Origin: Periplaneta americana
Taxonomy: Eukaryota; Arthropoda; Insecta; Blattodea; Blattidae
Direction: 5' to 3'
Assembly: GCF_040183065.1 (NCBI RefSeq)
Contig: NC_091124.1
Location: forward strand, 69,697,001 to 69,761,000
DNA: 64,000 nucleotides
Shown here piece by piece: positions 1-11,181 of this stretch (within the stretch, counting starts at the first letter, position 1; each line of letters begins with the position of its first letter). The translations under genes and the position numbers were made by a program. Under the pieces are notes generated by a model. The model had not been told where the DNA came from and made no database searches. It saw nothing but the letters and a program-made list of their open reading frames with translations.

Positions 1-901
1 ACACGGACACAACCTTAATAAATGAATAATTCTAAGCTTAGGAAATGGAATGTATGATCATTCCACCTAAAAAAAAACTAAATATATCCAGCCTCTGGAT
101 ATATATTTCCTTAGACAATACAAAATATATGCTCGGAGGATAACAGATTGCATAAGGACTCTTGCTGAGAATCCAGAACTTAACTTGGGAAATCGAGTGT
201 TTATAATGAAAATGCAATCTGTTATTCATAATCAGTTGTCTGCTCCAGTGTACCGCCCTATGCTTCAATATTCCTGGCAATCAACTGGTTACGTGAATCC
301 TGAACAAGTCTCGGACTTCAAAAATGTAATTCAGATAGCATTTTATTTTTGAGCACTGGAGTGTGGTTCAGAAGATCGTTCAGGCGTTGCTTCTGCGTGT
401 TGTGCTTATTGCTCTGCTCCATGCTATTTCAGGCATTTTATAGAGAATCCTCATGTACATTTTTAAAGAAATGTATGACCAATACCAACCAAACGGAGAG
501 TTACACAAATGAATGCTTTTATGGTCTTCATCACCATTGTGAGGTAAGTCTCTGTACAAATTTTTAACCAAAAATTCCTGTTCGAGCCGAAACCCTTCCC
601 TTGTGAGACAGGATCATGTTCAACATATTCCGAACTCAATTCCCCGGAATTCACACTATCTTCTTTGAAAGTAAGGTTATAGCTGTTATCATCTCCCTTT
701 GACTGGGCACTTGTTGATGGCTAATGACTCTTCGGTCTTAGGGAGCCCGTCTAAAGCCACAGTTCCGGTTCAACGAAAGTTTAGCTAACACATCTGCTAT
801 AAAATTAGCAGGTATGCAATATATATATTTTTTGAGGTAACGTAACAGTCAATAGATTGTAGATTTCACGTACCACGAATAACAAACGCTGCCTGCCCAG
901 T

Positions 902-1106
902 ACACTTACTGGTTTTTAAGGAACCCGGAGGTTCATTGCCGCCCTCACATAAGCCCGCCATTGGTCCCTCTTCTGAGCAAGATTAATCCAGTCTCTACCA
1001 TCATATCCCACCTCCCTCAAATCCATTTTAATATTATCTTCCCATCTACGTCTCGGCCTCCACAGAGGTCTTTTTCCCTCCGGCCTCCCATCTAACACTC
1101 TATATA
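902..1106 (-). mobile_element. LINE-A 3' fragment
   Basis: The minus strand reads GRPEGKRPLWRPRRRWEDNI, DLREVGYDGRDWINLAQ and RAAMNLRVP*, followed by the (TAAG)n tail reading (CTTACT on plus at 905). This is the extreme C-terminus of the RT found in four other copies here. Confidence 0.8.
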
Positions 1107-1309
1107 AAAATAAAATAAATTTCGAGAATCACTGAGTACTTGGCAAGCAAGAAAGATCGAGATAATTCCAGTGACGAGTAGATCTAATATTAATGCTTCC
1201 ATGTAGCAAGAAGAGCGCAAACTACTTTCTCAGAAAGTATTTTTCGCTTGATGGAAGTAGTTTCCGTTTTTCCCGCTAGAGACTAGATGGAATTAGCAAT
1301 TTTTGTCAT

Positions 1310-1398
1310 CTTCATAACTTCCGCGGACGGAGCCCCTGAGAATCATTCGGGGAGCCCTAAGGGCTCCGCGGAGCACGCTTTGGGAACCGCTGCTCTAG
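1310..1398. mobile_element. Possible hAT-type MITE end
   Basis: The minus strand reads CAGCGGTTCCCAAAGCGTGC TCCGCGGAGCCC, a style of terminus common in hAT-type MITEs. It sits next to CTCTAGAG. The other end was not located. Confidence 0.35.
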
Positions 1399-1399
1399 A

Positions 1400-2207
1400 G
1401 TATGCCATTAGGAAAGTCCAGGATAACAGAGAGGGTTTGGAATTAAACGGGTTACATCACCTGCTTGTCTATGCGGATGACGTGAATATATTAGGAGAAA
1501 ATCCACAAACGATTAGGAAAAACACGGGAATTTTACTTGAAGCAAGTTTGGAAGTAAATCCCGAAACGACAAAGTATATGATTATGTCTCGTGACCAGAA
1601 TATTGTACGAAATGGAAATATAACAATTTGAAATTTATCTTTTGAAGAGTTGGAAAAATTCAAATACCTGGGAGCAACAGTAACAAATATAAATGATACT
1701 CGGGAGGAAATTAAACGCAGAATAAATATGGGAAATGCCTGTTATTATTCGGTTGGGAAAATTTTATCATCCAGTCTTCTATCAAAAAATCTGAAAGTTA
1801 GAATTTATAAAACAGTTATATTACCGGTTGTTCTTTATGGTTGTGAAACTTGGACTCTCACTTTGAGAGAGGAACTTAGGTTAAGGGTGTTTGAGAATAA
1901 GATGCTTAGGAAAATATTTGGGGCTAAGAGGGATAAAGTTACAGGAGAATGCAGAAAGTTACACAACACAGAACTGCACGCATTGTATTCTCCAGAAATG
2001 CATATAGAGTGTTAGTTGGGAGGCCGGAAGGAAAAAGACGTTTGGGGAGGCCGAGACGTAGATGGGAAGATAATATTAAAATGAGTTTGAGGAAGTTGGA
2101 TATGATGATAGAGACTGGATTAATCTTGCTCAGGATAGGGACCAATGGCGGGCTTATGTGAGGGCGGCAATGAACCTCCGGGTTCCTTAAAAGCCAGTAA
2201 GTAAGTA
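1400..2207 (+). mobile_element. LINE-A fragment with RT catalytic motif
   Basis: It reads [18 protein letters not shown], then [10 protein letters not shown] (YADD catalytic box) and, after a stop at 1629, FKYLGATVTNINDTREEIKR, ILPVVLYGCETWTL, LRKIFGAKRD and GRPRRRWEDN. There is a stop and a deletion/frameshift near 1992. It ends AAGCCAGTAAGTAAGTAG and abuts a long (TTA)n tract. It is the longest copy of this family in the window. Confidence 0.85.
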
Positions 2208-2226
2208 GTTATTATTATTATTATTA

Positions 2227-2296
<70 letters not shown>
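2208..2296. repeat. (TTA)n microsatellite
   Basis: Almost uninterrupted TTA repeats follow directly on the LINE-A tail at 2207. Confidence 0.95.
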
Positions 2297-3430
2297 GTCG
2301 TATATACTTTCATCTTGCGATCATTTAATTTTAAACCTGATGTTTTTTTTAAGTTTTCATAATCTTCCGATTTCTGTTATTATTAATTTTACTTTCAAGC
2401 TTTGCGTTCCCACTCTTGTTAAGGATGTGCGGTATTTACAGCTAATAAAAGTGCTACTACAGCTTCGTTCACAGAGCAGAGCTTTGAGTTGGTATCCCGT
2501 GACTCTCGCATTTACATTAGCTATCTCTATCATGCTTTCGCTGTCGCTCTTTCAAGGAGGCAAACCTCTCCTTGACCTTCGCCATATGCAGCATATAAAG
2601 CAAGACATAAAAACTGTATCTATATTCCTTTCCTTTTAAGCAGCAATATTTTGAAACTGTCTAGTATGCAGAAGTAATATTTTATCGGATACCCTTAACT
2701 TTATTGCAAATACGCGTTAAGCAAAGTTTATCTTCACGATTCACTAATTCATGTCAATTCACCCACGTTATAAAATGTAGCATGTTGGTATAATCATTTT
2801 GCATACAATTAAAAATACATTCAGTAGGCGTTCCGCATACATCGCCTTCACAGGAACTTCTCGCTTACGCATCAGGCTGTGAAATAACAGTGAGATGAAT
2901 AATGCAAGGAATAAGTTGCAAATATATTCCAATTATGACAAAGTAGCCTGGCAGAATATGGAGGGAAATAGACGAAACATCTATTCATAATAACAATATT
3001 AGGTTACCTAAAAGCCTTTCCCCAGGCCTACTTTCTCATAATTCGAATAGGTCTATACAATATTAGCATAGTCTAGTACTGTTCTCCAACCAGGAGACCA
3101 ACCGTGAAAGGAATGTGCTTACTATTGCGTAATCTATTGGAGCGAAGTAGATAGATAATATTACTGTTATAACGTCAGTTTAAAAACCATGCGCTCTCCT
3201 GCGTATGTTATTTCCTGTATGGAGAGATTAAAAGACCAGGAGATTAACAGTGATATAATTTTGTAACTAGGGTATTATAAATATGTGTATCAATTTATGG
3301 TTTGTGCTGTGAGAGCTAGCCAATAGAGATACGAGTACCCACGTGTGTGACCTTATGACATCAACATTCATTCACAGCATTACCCCGCTCCGTCTCATTC
3401 CGCAGAGACTTTCTCGTGGTTGGAGTACGG
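2297..3430. other. No gene seen
   Basis: AT-rich DNA with no supportable ORF, RNA gene or repeat structure beyond short runs. The ORF at 2295-2639 has no coding character. Confidence 0.5.
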
Positions 3431-3605
3431 TATATGCAGTCACGAAGTTCAATACGTAGTAAATATCCATCCATAGGTAGTTGCTAACCACTAGGATCGC
3501 TACTATCGCCTCATTACAGACAATGTGAAATAGTACCCGCATAGTCTATTTTTTTCTAGTACTCTCATAAACTCAAGCTTCGTGTCTGTATATTCTAGAT
3601 TGTGA
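3431..3605 (+). mobile_element. MITE-A copy 1 (about 175 bp)
   Basis: It shares with two other copies the core ATACGTAGTAAATAT, CACTAGGATCGCTA, ATCGCCTCATTACAG and CTCAAGCTTCGTG.CTGTAT. Its two ends (CAGTCACGAAGTTC and inverted CAGACACGAAGCTTGAGT) pair with each other. Confidence 0.75.
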
Positions 3606-3608
3606 TAT

Positions 3609-3640
3609 TAGGTTGATGCATAAGTTCGTAAGCATGTTTG
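3609..3640 (+). mobile_element. Mariner-type terminal repeat fragment
   Basis: TTAGGTTGATGCATAAGTTC matches the inverted end of the mariner at 12.4 kb (GGTTGATGTAAAAGTTCGTA on the opposite strand). No transposase follows. It is a solitary end, and it abuts a MITE ending at about 3605. Confidence 0.55.
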
Positions 3641-3984
3641 TTCGTTATCATAACACTGCGTTGTTAGGAGTAGTGATGGAGTGTGATTTGCAGACCTGTG
3701 ATTTTGTCACTGTGATAGATTTGTCACTGGTTCCAAATCACAGCTCCGAGAAATCGCAATTTCAGACCGATACGTGGTTCATACCATGGTGGAAACATAG
3801 TAGAGTGTGGGACAAGCTGTGCGTGTTTTCGTTCAGTCTACGCATGACGTCACCTTCACTGCAGGCCGCACTCGAATGACACAGTCAACATAACAGATTG
3901 TTGATGCTTAGATCTGCGTCCATAGATTTAAATGAATAAATAAAAGTCATGGTTTGTGTATTCAGTAAATATTTACAGTATAGG

Positions 3985-4360
3985 CTATAATAGGCTCTAC
4001 CTTGAAGTGATAACATTACAAAATAGATAACAATAAATTAAATTCAAGAAATAATGTAATATGGTAGTGCAACGTTAATAATTGCCGTCTGTAATGTACA
4101 CGTAGTTTTATAATAATTATAATACATTATGCTACAAATATGCACAAAATTCTGCCCATATAACACACACATTATATTACACATGAATTCAAGTACAATA
4201 GGGACTACCTTCAAATGATAACGCAATAAAATTATGATCTATTACATATTAAACCAAGTTTCAAGAAACAATCTGATATGGCAGTGTCATTAATAATTGC
4301 CTTCTGTAATATACACATGCTTTTATAATAATTATAATACACTGTGCAATAAATATATAC
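3985..4360. repeat. Two-copy tandem duplication, about 215-bp period
   Basis: The segments at about 4041-4130 and 4258-4345 share GTTAATAATTGCC/TTCTGTAAT and TTTTATAATAATTATAATAC, with a preceding shared CTACCTTGAAGTGATAAC-like stretch. Divergence is moderate. Confidence 0.7.
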
Positions 4361-4720
4361 ATACTTAGATCTATACAGTTATTTATAACATGCATTATTT
4401 TATGTATGTATGTATTTATTTACACTGCAAGTGGGCAAGCACCCGGTGGCAGTGGTATATACAATATTAACAATACACAGTTAAAATGATAAGCTATACA
4501 CAATAAAATTTACAATACATAATACAATTTACAACACATATACAATTTTATACACAATACAATAAGAATACACAATACAATTTAACACAATAATAATAAA
4601 ACATAAAATAAAACACCTAATTTTACAACACAACCTACATAATTATGTATAGGTCCTACATAAGTTTCAATAGTCTTTCACTTTACTCTCATCTCATTCC
4701 CTGTAGTGGCACTATGACGC

Positions 4721-4803
4721 ATTTCACTGACACTTTAGCTCACATTTCACTGACACTCTGTAACACATTTCACTGACACTATAGAACACATTTCATTGAC
4801 GCT
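4721..4803. repeat. 23-bp minisatellite, about four copies
   Basis: ATTTCACTGACACT with a short variable tail ending CAC recurs at 23-bp spacing. It lies in the 3' region of the LINE at 4.4-6.5 kb. Confidence 0.75.
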
Positions 4804-5033
4804 ATAAATTATCACTGATCGGAACTGTTCACTGCACTGTAAAACCATAACTTCACTGACTCACCTCGCTTCACTGATACAACAGTTCAAATATTTCTAG
4901 TCTAAGGCCCTCTTACACGCTATTTTTAAATAATTTACAATTCAAACCAAGGAAGTAAACTCGTCAGGCTAGATAAATACATGTCACCTTAAAAAATTAA
5001 ATGTTGAATGTCACCTTAATTTTAATTTTCACT

Positions 5034-6497
5034 TTATACACAACTCTTTAAATTATTCTTGAATCTCCTTAAGGAAGGACAGCCCTCAAAGACCGCTGCA
5101 GGTAGGTCATTCCAATCATTTATAGTTCTATTTAAAAATGAGAATTTACCTACATCCGTTTTCTGTTTCCTACATTTGATTTTAAAATCATGATCGTTCC
5201 TACCATAGTACGTTGGCTTTTCTAACCGAACCGTTATGTCTACCCATGCTTTCTGACCTAGATGTGCTCTATACAATGATGTTATTCTAGTTTTCCTACG
5301 TCTGTTTTCCAAAGTTTCCCATTTAAGTTCTTTTATCGTATCGTTCCCATCTTCTCTTTTACCTTTAACAAATTTAGCTGCCCTATACTGTATTCTTTCT
5401 AAGGAATTTATCTGATATATTCTATAGGGATCCCAACACGTAGTTCCGTATTCCATTAACGGTCGCACTAATGTTAGATATGCTATTTCCCTCGATTTGG
5501 GGCTAGCCTTTCTCAAGATTCTCATAATAAAGTGAAGTGCCCTCCATGCTTTGCCTGTAACATTATCAACATGCTCTCCCCAAGAAAGTTTGGAGTTTAA
5601 ATACACTCCTAGGTATTTACAACATTGTTCTTGCGGAATTACAACACCACTGAATTCGTAATTAAGACTAGTCTCCTCTCGGGTTTTACAAAATGTTATA
5701 GATTTACTTTTAGAACCATTTATTTTCATCCTATGCTTTAACGCCCAGTTGTAAATGTTATTCAAGTCTGTTTGAATAGACTCTACATCTGAATTATTTC
5801 TAATCTTTCTATAGATAATGCAGTCGTCTGCAAATAGCCTCACATTTGATGTAATATTCTGGCATAGGTCATTTACGTATATTATAAAGAGTAATGGACC
5901 CAGAACGCTGCCCTGTGGCACCCCTGAACTTATATTTCCAATTTCCGATATTTCATGACCTACTCTAACTCTCTGGGTTCTACCTTTTAAGAATTCTTGG
6001 ATCCATAGCACCACTCTTTTATCTATTCCTAGCCTACTTAACTTATCTATTAATATGTCATGTGGCACCAAATCAAATGCTTTCGAAAAGTCAATCACAA
6101 CTGCATCGATTCTTCCGCCTCTATCTACCTCTTCAGCTAGATCCTGAACCAGCGACGTAATTTGACTATCACATGAGAAGCCTTCCCTAAAACCATGCTG
6201 GCGGTTGTAAAACCAGTCTTTCGCATTTAGAACATGACGAATATAATCCGATATCAAATGCTCCATGACTTTACATACGGCAGATGTAAGGCTAATCGGT
6301 CTGTAGTTTCCGACATCTAATTTATTTCCACCTTTATGTATGGGTACCACTATAGCTGATTTCCAGTCACATGGAATAGCTGCATTGTTTATGGAAACAT
6401 CCTCGGAACCTAATTTAAGAATATCTGTAGCAATACTATCTGGTCCTCGAGACTTCCGATTTTTTAATTTCGTTATTCTCTCTCTAACCCCTTTGGG
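5034..6497 (-). CDS. Reverse transcriptase (partial ORF2 of the LINE)
   Basis: The frame is open for 487 codons from a TAA at 6500-6498. It reads KSRGPDSIATDILK and PIHKGG.....NYRPISLTS, then QHGFREGFSCDSQI, DFSKAFDLVPH (first catalytic Asp), SSGVPQGSVLGPLLF, FADD (catalytic pair) and KYLGVYL. It ends with a C-terminal tail of WNDLPAAVFEGCPSLRRFK. This is the full RT palm/finger order of CR1/Jockey-group LINEs; the endonuclease half is absent. There is no true start because the copy is 5'-truncated. The long uninterrupted frame suggests a recent insertion compared with neighbouring LINE fragments. Confidence 0.9.
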   Translation of the reverse strand, partial: PKGVRERITKLKNRKSRGPDSIATDILKLGSEDVSINNAAIPCDWKSAIVVPIHKGGNKLDVGNYRPISLTSAVCKVMEHLISDYIRHVLNAKDWFYNRQHGFREGFSCDSQITSLVQDLAEEVDRGGRIDAVVIDFSKAFDLVPHDILIDKLSRLGIDKRVVLWIQEFLKGRTQRVRVGHEISEIGNISSGVPQGSVLGPLLFIIYVNDLCQNITSNVRLFADDCIIYRKIRNNSDVESIQTDLNNIYNWALKHRMKINGSKSKSITFCKTREETSLNYEFSGVVIPQEQCCKYLGVYLNSKLSWGEHVDNVTGKAWRALHFIMRILRKASPKSREIAYLTLVRPLMEYGTTCWDPYRIYQINSLERIQYRAAKFVKGKREDGNDTIKELKWETLENRRRKTRITSLYRAHLGQKAWVDITVRLEKPTYYGRNDHDFKIKCRKQKTDVGKFSFLNRTINDWNDLPAAVFEGCPSLRRFKNNLKSCV

Positions 6498-6702
6498 TTA
6501 CTTTTGAACCTTCATTAATGTATATGTATACGCATTTCTTGTAATAATTTGTCATTATATAGTAAACAAATATTTTCATATATTTAGGCTATTGGAGACA
6601 TAATATATTATAGTCTACTACATTATTTACCTTACTATTCCACTCACGACATAATATAATTTCACTATTCTAAATCCCTCTCTGTTAAGTAAATACATAT
6701 TC

Positions 6703-8072
6703 TTATGCAATCTTTTTCATTTTCTTTATAATATTTCTCTTTGAAATTTCAGACATTTTTATTGTTTTATCAATTTCTTTAATTCTAATAAATGTTCTTG
6801 TTCTAATCAATGTCGTAATTACTTCTGGCGGAAGAGGAGAACTGATTTCTTCTTCGTTTTTCATGGCAGAATTAACCAAATTTACAGTCTTTTTTATTAT
6901 AAATTTCTCATGAGAAACGGAATCTCCGTGTACATCTGAGAATATACTGTCAACAAGCATGGCAACCAATTGTAGATCCTTAGAAGGGAGAATTAAGTTT
7001 CCACGCGACACTGTAGTAATCCAGTCTTTTTGATTAGCAGAAGTTGACAATTTTGTGGAAATTCCAAGATTCGGGTATTATATTCTGCAATATATTTTAA
7101 TCCTTCCTGGGATATCCGCTGTCTTGCAGAGATTTCATATATTTTTTTCTGGGAGGCCTATATTTTCTTCAGGATCTCCATCATCGGTAAATTTAAACTG
7201 TTTCAGAATGCCTTTAAGAAATTCTGCCGTTGCACACAGTTCTTTCTGCAGATTATCATTGACTTCTGATTGGCTTATACTAGGGCCCACTATTAATGCC
7301 TCTTCTTCCGAAAGCAAATCGGAGGTGTTTTTGTTCTCACAAAACTGGGATAATGGATTTCGACCTAGTATGTACCACTTCTGTCTATGTTTAAAATCTA
7401 AAGCAGAGGGATGATCGTTTGTTCTACCCATGCTTCTAATTTCCGAAAAAAAGTTTTCTACCAGGTCTTGGTAGAAATTAGAATCCCCTCCTGATAAGGT
7501 AATTTCCTGTTTGCTTCTCCTACTTTAACTGTGGTCATGAAGTCATTCATTTCTGAGAGTGTAATATTCTGATCTTGAAGGTTTATTCCGTAACTATGCA
7601 GCCCACGGTGGGTACCGAATTTAGAAACGGTATTAAATAAATCAAACCAATCATTAGTTAATTTTATTGCCTTTAAGTTTCTTTCGTTTTCACCACACCT
7701 TTCGAAGCCTTTGCTACTCTGTTCGAAAAGAGTTGTGCTGCCAAACTAACTTTTTGTCTTTGGGCACCACGGACACTTAAGTATAAAGGTGTTAACTTGT
7801 AAGCTAATTTTGTATCAGAGGACGAGAATGCACGTAAAAGTTCATGAATAGATTCTGATAAAATGTTCAATCCGTTCAAGTTGAAACCATGATCTAGAAA
7901 GTGATTCCTGTTTAATTTCAATAAATGTGGAGCGTCTGATTTTGGTAGAGAGTCTTGGCGTTTGCAATAATTCTCCCATTTTTACGAAGATGTTTATGTT
8001 TCGGGAATGAAAAATATTTAATATTACTGCCTCTGGTTTTTCTATAATGAGTACTGCAACCGTACACTGCAC
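6703..8072 (-). pseudogene. P-like transposase remnant (several frameshifts)
   Basis: The order of motifs from 8072 down to 6703 is: the DAPHLLK..RN region, the KLT..H/YLSVRG..RQKV.LAAQ.FS segment typical of P-superfamily enzymes, the NDWFDL segment, HPSALDFKHRQKWYILGR, and the C-terminal YIA/WI..VSRG..LPS block. Adjacent blocks sit in different frames with stops between them. The gene is therefore dead, though its order is intact. Confidence 0.7.
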
Positions 8073-8270
8073 AATGACTCATTATGTATTTTAATTAATG
8101 TCTAGTTAGGTATATTAAAGAAAATGTAGGCCTACTCAACGCAATGAGCTGCGATCCTGTCTGCAGTGAAGATGACGTCACAAGCCTCGGCCGCTATCGC
8201 AACAGCATGCGCAATCCCACACCTTTACTATGTTTCCGCCATGGTTCATAGCGATAGCGAATGATGTACA

Positions 8271-9147
8271 TACGACTGCAAATCTGAAGGACAATATATC
8301 TGGGATTCAGTTGTTATAAACATATAATTGTCGTCACACTCTTAAGACTATAGGTCAACATCGGCAACTCTTTGATACACTCGTCGACGTAAACATTCTT
8401 GGGCGATAACACAGGTCAGAGTGTGTTTTGTTTTTAGTATACTCCATAGCCATCTTTCTATACTCGTTGCGCTCATCATTTTTGTTGATATACATTGCAT
8501 CTGTATATCAATACACCCCGCAGAAGAGCGATAACATAAACATTTATCTACTCGTGATGCGAAACACTGAAATGTTTTGATTAAATACAGTGCTCATTTA
8601 TAGACAATATTGCTAAAGGCGATTAATTTAGATGAATTTAACCATTTATAGCGGACGCTATCGATTTCGGGAGATGGATTTTGTTAATCCAAAGCGAGTT
8701 ACTCATAGCTGCAAAGTCGGTTATCTTCGTCGCAAGCAAACTGCAGCTGGGATGGGCGAGACATAAGTGTAAACATACATTCCCGATTATCCTAGTGGAC
8801 TCGGATGGGCAGTCATCTCCAAAAACAATGCACATATAATTAATTTTATAGAACTGCTGTAGTCTGTGTGTGTGTATGCGTATGAAAAGGGACCAGTTCT
8901 CGGCACAAAGTTTTCGAGATAATTCCAGTTGTCGCTGCATAATCGTTTCCTCGTTACTATAAAGACAATCTATATATAACATTCTGTATATAAGAAAAAC
9001 TATTATATAATCAACAGACTGACTGACTAATCACCTTAAACCCTGTGTGTAAATTTCTGTTAATCATTAGTCAAAAGATAAAACAAAGTTTTACAAAATA
9101 CGAACATTAAGGGATGTAAAATGGGCGGTAGTAATGATCAAAATTTA
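8271..9147. other. No gene supported
   Basis: A 114-codon minus-strand ORF at 8638-8982 has no recognisable motif and no splice context. Otherwise AT-rich. Confidence 0.45.
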
Positions 9148-9327
9148 GGGCCGTATTCATAGAAATTTTTAGCGCGGGCTTCCGGTGGATGATCAGCGTT
9201 TTTCGTATTCATAAACCAGTGTTAGCGATAGGATATGATTTGAATTCTGTACTAGTAACCAGTGGATAGCCGGGGCTAGCTTAGCACGCTCGTAGCGCGT
9301 GCTGCAAAATGTCTATGAATAGCACCC
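9148..9327 (+). mobile_element. MITE-B copy 1 (180 bp)
   Basis: It opens GGGCCGTATTCATAGAAATT and closes AAATGTCTATGAATAGCACC C; the ends are imperfect inverted repeats. The body includes GATCAGCGTTTTTCGTATTC and GCTAGCTTAGCACGCTCGTA. A near-identical copy is at 26.3 kb. Confidence 0.8.
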
Positions 9328-9989
9328 ATACTGATTTATTTTTTCAACCAGCAGACATACAGCCCTTAAATTTAAAACAAAGGCTCCTTTATAAAATTAA
9401 ATTAGACTATTCATTTAATCTCTTATTTCAGCATACCTCTCCTTTCGATCGATTTCTGTCGCTTCCGCAACTCATTCTTGTACTTCATTAATGTTTGTTA
9501 TTAGCCTAATGAAGACAATTCGACACAATTAATGCCTTTTCTTCGCATGTTGCTTCATGAAGTAATAAACATTTGCAATAATTTCTTGGTTCTGGTTATG
9601 CAATGTTTTTTTTCCTCTTTTAATTTAGAAAATGAGGGAGGCGAATTGTAAAATTATTACGAACAAAAGTCATTTACACACTCCTATAAATCGGGCTGTA
9701 CTGTGGTGTATTTTATAATAATGGCGATACGAGCTCCTGGTATGTATAAACAACGACTGACAGCGTTATCGCAACTCATTTATGCAGTCCAAACAGAACA
9801 ACATTTGGCTCGCCTACTAGCAATGCCATCGAGGTCACCTGCCAAAATCGCTGACTCCAACTATAACCATCATTATTGATTTCTATAAAATCTCAATAAT
9901 CGAATGTTAGGCCTATGCAAATAAGACGAAGAGCATTGTCAAAGCAAGAAAAGTAAAGAATGTAAACTTGCAAATTCTAAATGAGTCGT

Positions 9990-11181
9990 AGAGCAAGTGG
10001 ACAGCTTCAGATACTTGGGGTGCACTATAAGCAGTAACATGAGCTGCTGCCAGGAAGTCAAAAGGAGGATAGCAATGGCAAAGGAAGCTTTTAATAGAAA
10101 AAAAAGCATCTTCTGCGGACCTCTGGAAAAAGAACTAAGGAAGAGACTAGTGAAGTACAGACGTGGACAAATTATTAGACTAAAACTTTTTTCTTGGAAA
10201 CACATAATATAATTCGTCATATCAACTACGAGTATAATTCACAGAGTCTCTATCGTTGTAAAAATGATTGTTTACATCTTCTGGTACATTTTTCCATTGG
10301 TTAAGTATATTTTGTCTGGCTGTGTTGGTACTATTGATTTTTAAATTATATACTGCAGAAGATATTCAACAGCCTGTTCTCCCATGGCCTGCAAGAAGAC
10401 CGGACATGAACGAAATTGAAAATCTGTGATCTATACTGAAAAAGAAACTGAACAAAAAGACACTTACAACAAAACATGGACTCATTTAAGCACTATCTCG
10501 TATCTGGCAAAATGATGCTGATATTCAAAGAAAGTGTCAATCTTTGATTTCCAGCATCCCTGACAAAATCAACGTGTTAATAAAGAAAAAGGGAATGTTC
10601 ACATAATATTAATAACTCCCAGACTCAAATTTCTGTTCATTATTTCTGTGCAAAATACATTTTTGTTCATTAATTTTGTCGATAAATACAGCTTTGTTGC
10701 ACATATAATTAATTTAGTCTAATAATTTGTCCACGTCTGTACTTTGTGTGGAGTGTAGCATTGTATGGAACAGAAATATGGACATTACGACGAAGCGAAG
10801 AGAAGAGAATAAAAGCATTTGATATGAGGATATGGAGAAGAATGAAGCGTGTGAAGCAGACAGACAGAAAGAAATGAAGCTGTGTTGGAAAGAATGGGTG
10901 AAGGAAGAATGATGCTGAAACTGATCAGATAGAGGAAAAGGAATTGGTTGGGTCACTGACTGAGAAGAAACTGCCAACTGAAGGATGCACTGGAAGGAAT
11001 GGTGAACAGAGAATATTTCGGAGCAGAAGAATATGGCACATGATAAATGACATTAAGATGTATGGATCATATGAGAAGACAAAGAGGAAAGCAGAAAATA
11101 GAAAGGATAGGAGAATGCTAGGTATGCAGTGAAAGACCTGCCCTTGGGCAGAACACTAAATGAATGAATGAATGAATGAAT
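9990..11181 (+). mobile_element. LINE (RTE-like RT C-terminus) with (AATG)n tail, split by a Tc1-like element
   Basis: The first part (to 10157) reads DSFRYLGCTISSNMSCCQEV and KSIFCGPLEKELRKRLVK. The second part resumes at 10742 with FVWSVALYGTEIWTLRRSEE and MRIWRRMKR, continues through frameshifts (IWHMINDIKMYGSYEKTK) and ends AATGAATGAATGAATGAATG. The RT frame rejoins across the insertion as LVK-Y-FVWSVALYG. Confidence 0.8.
10158..10739 (+). mobile_element. Short Tc1-like element, 582 bp, inserted at TA
   Basis: Perfect 27-bp terminal inverted repeats lie at 10158-10184 and 10713-10739 (starting CAGACGTGGACAAATTATTA) and are flanked by TA on both sides (10156-10157, 10740-10741). The interior retains a Tc1 transposase C-terminus: QQPVLPWPARRPDMNEIENL*SILKKKLN with stops (catalytic Glu region MNEIENL). 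It is a non-autonomous internal deletion. It disrupts a LINE and is therefore younger than it. Confidence 0.92.

Larger units (their letters stand above)
4395..6500 (-). mobile_element. CR1/Jockey-type non-LTR retrotransposon, 5'-truncated
   Basis: An intact reverse-transcriptase ORF (5034-6497) is followed by about 640 nt of AT-rich DNA down to a GTATGTATGTAT run near 4400, which may be its 3' end. Homology stops abruptly just upstream of 6500. It lies inside the P-like element's inverted repeats, so it inserted later. The exact ends are inferred. Confidence 0.7.
3650..8270 (-). mobile_element. Decayed P-element-like transposon with a LINE inside
   Basis: On the minus strand between about 8070 and 6700, fragments in several frames read as one P/THAP9-type transposase. 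They are DAPHLLKLNRNHFLDHGF, KLTPLYLSVRGAQRQKVSLA, NDWFDLFNTVSKFGTHRG, MGRTNDHPSALDFKHRQKWY, LKYIAEYN and WITTVSRGNLILPSKDL. Inverted repeats at about 3778-3866 and 8160-8243 (cores CCATGG.GGAAACATAGTA and TTCACTGCAG) flank the fragments and also the 4.4-6.5 kb LINE. The outer limits and TSD are uncertain. The N-terminal THAP exon was not found. Confidence 0.6.

Noticed and set aside
3613-3879. 88-codon plus-strand ORF
   Set aside because: It crosses a mariner end and the P-like inverted repeat and has no coding signature.
7055-7414. 119-codon plus-strand ORF
   Set aside because: It is the antisense shadow of the P-like transposase fragments.
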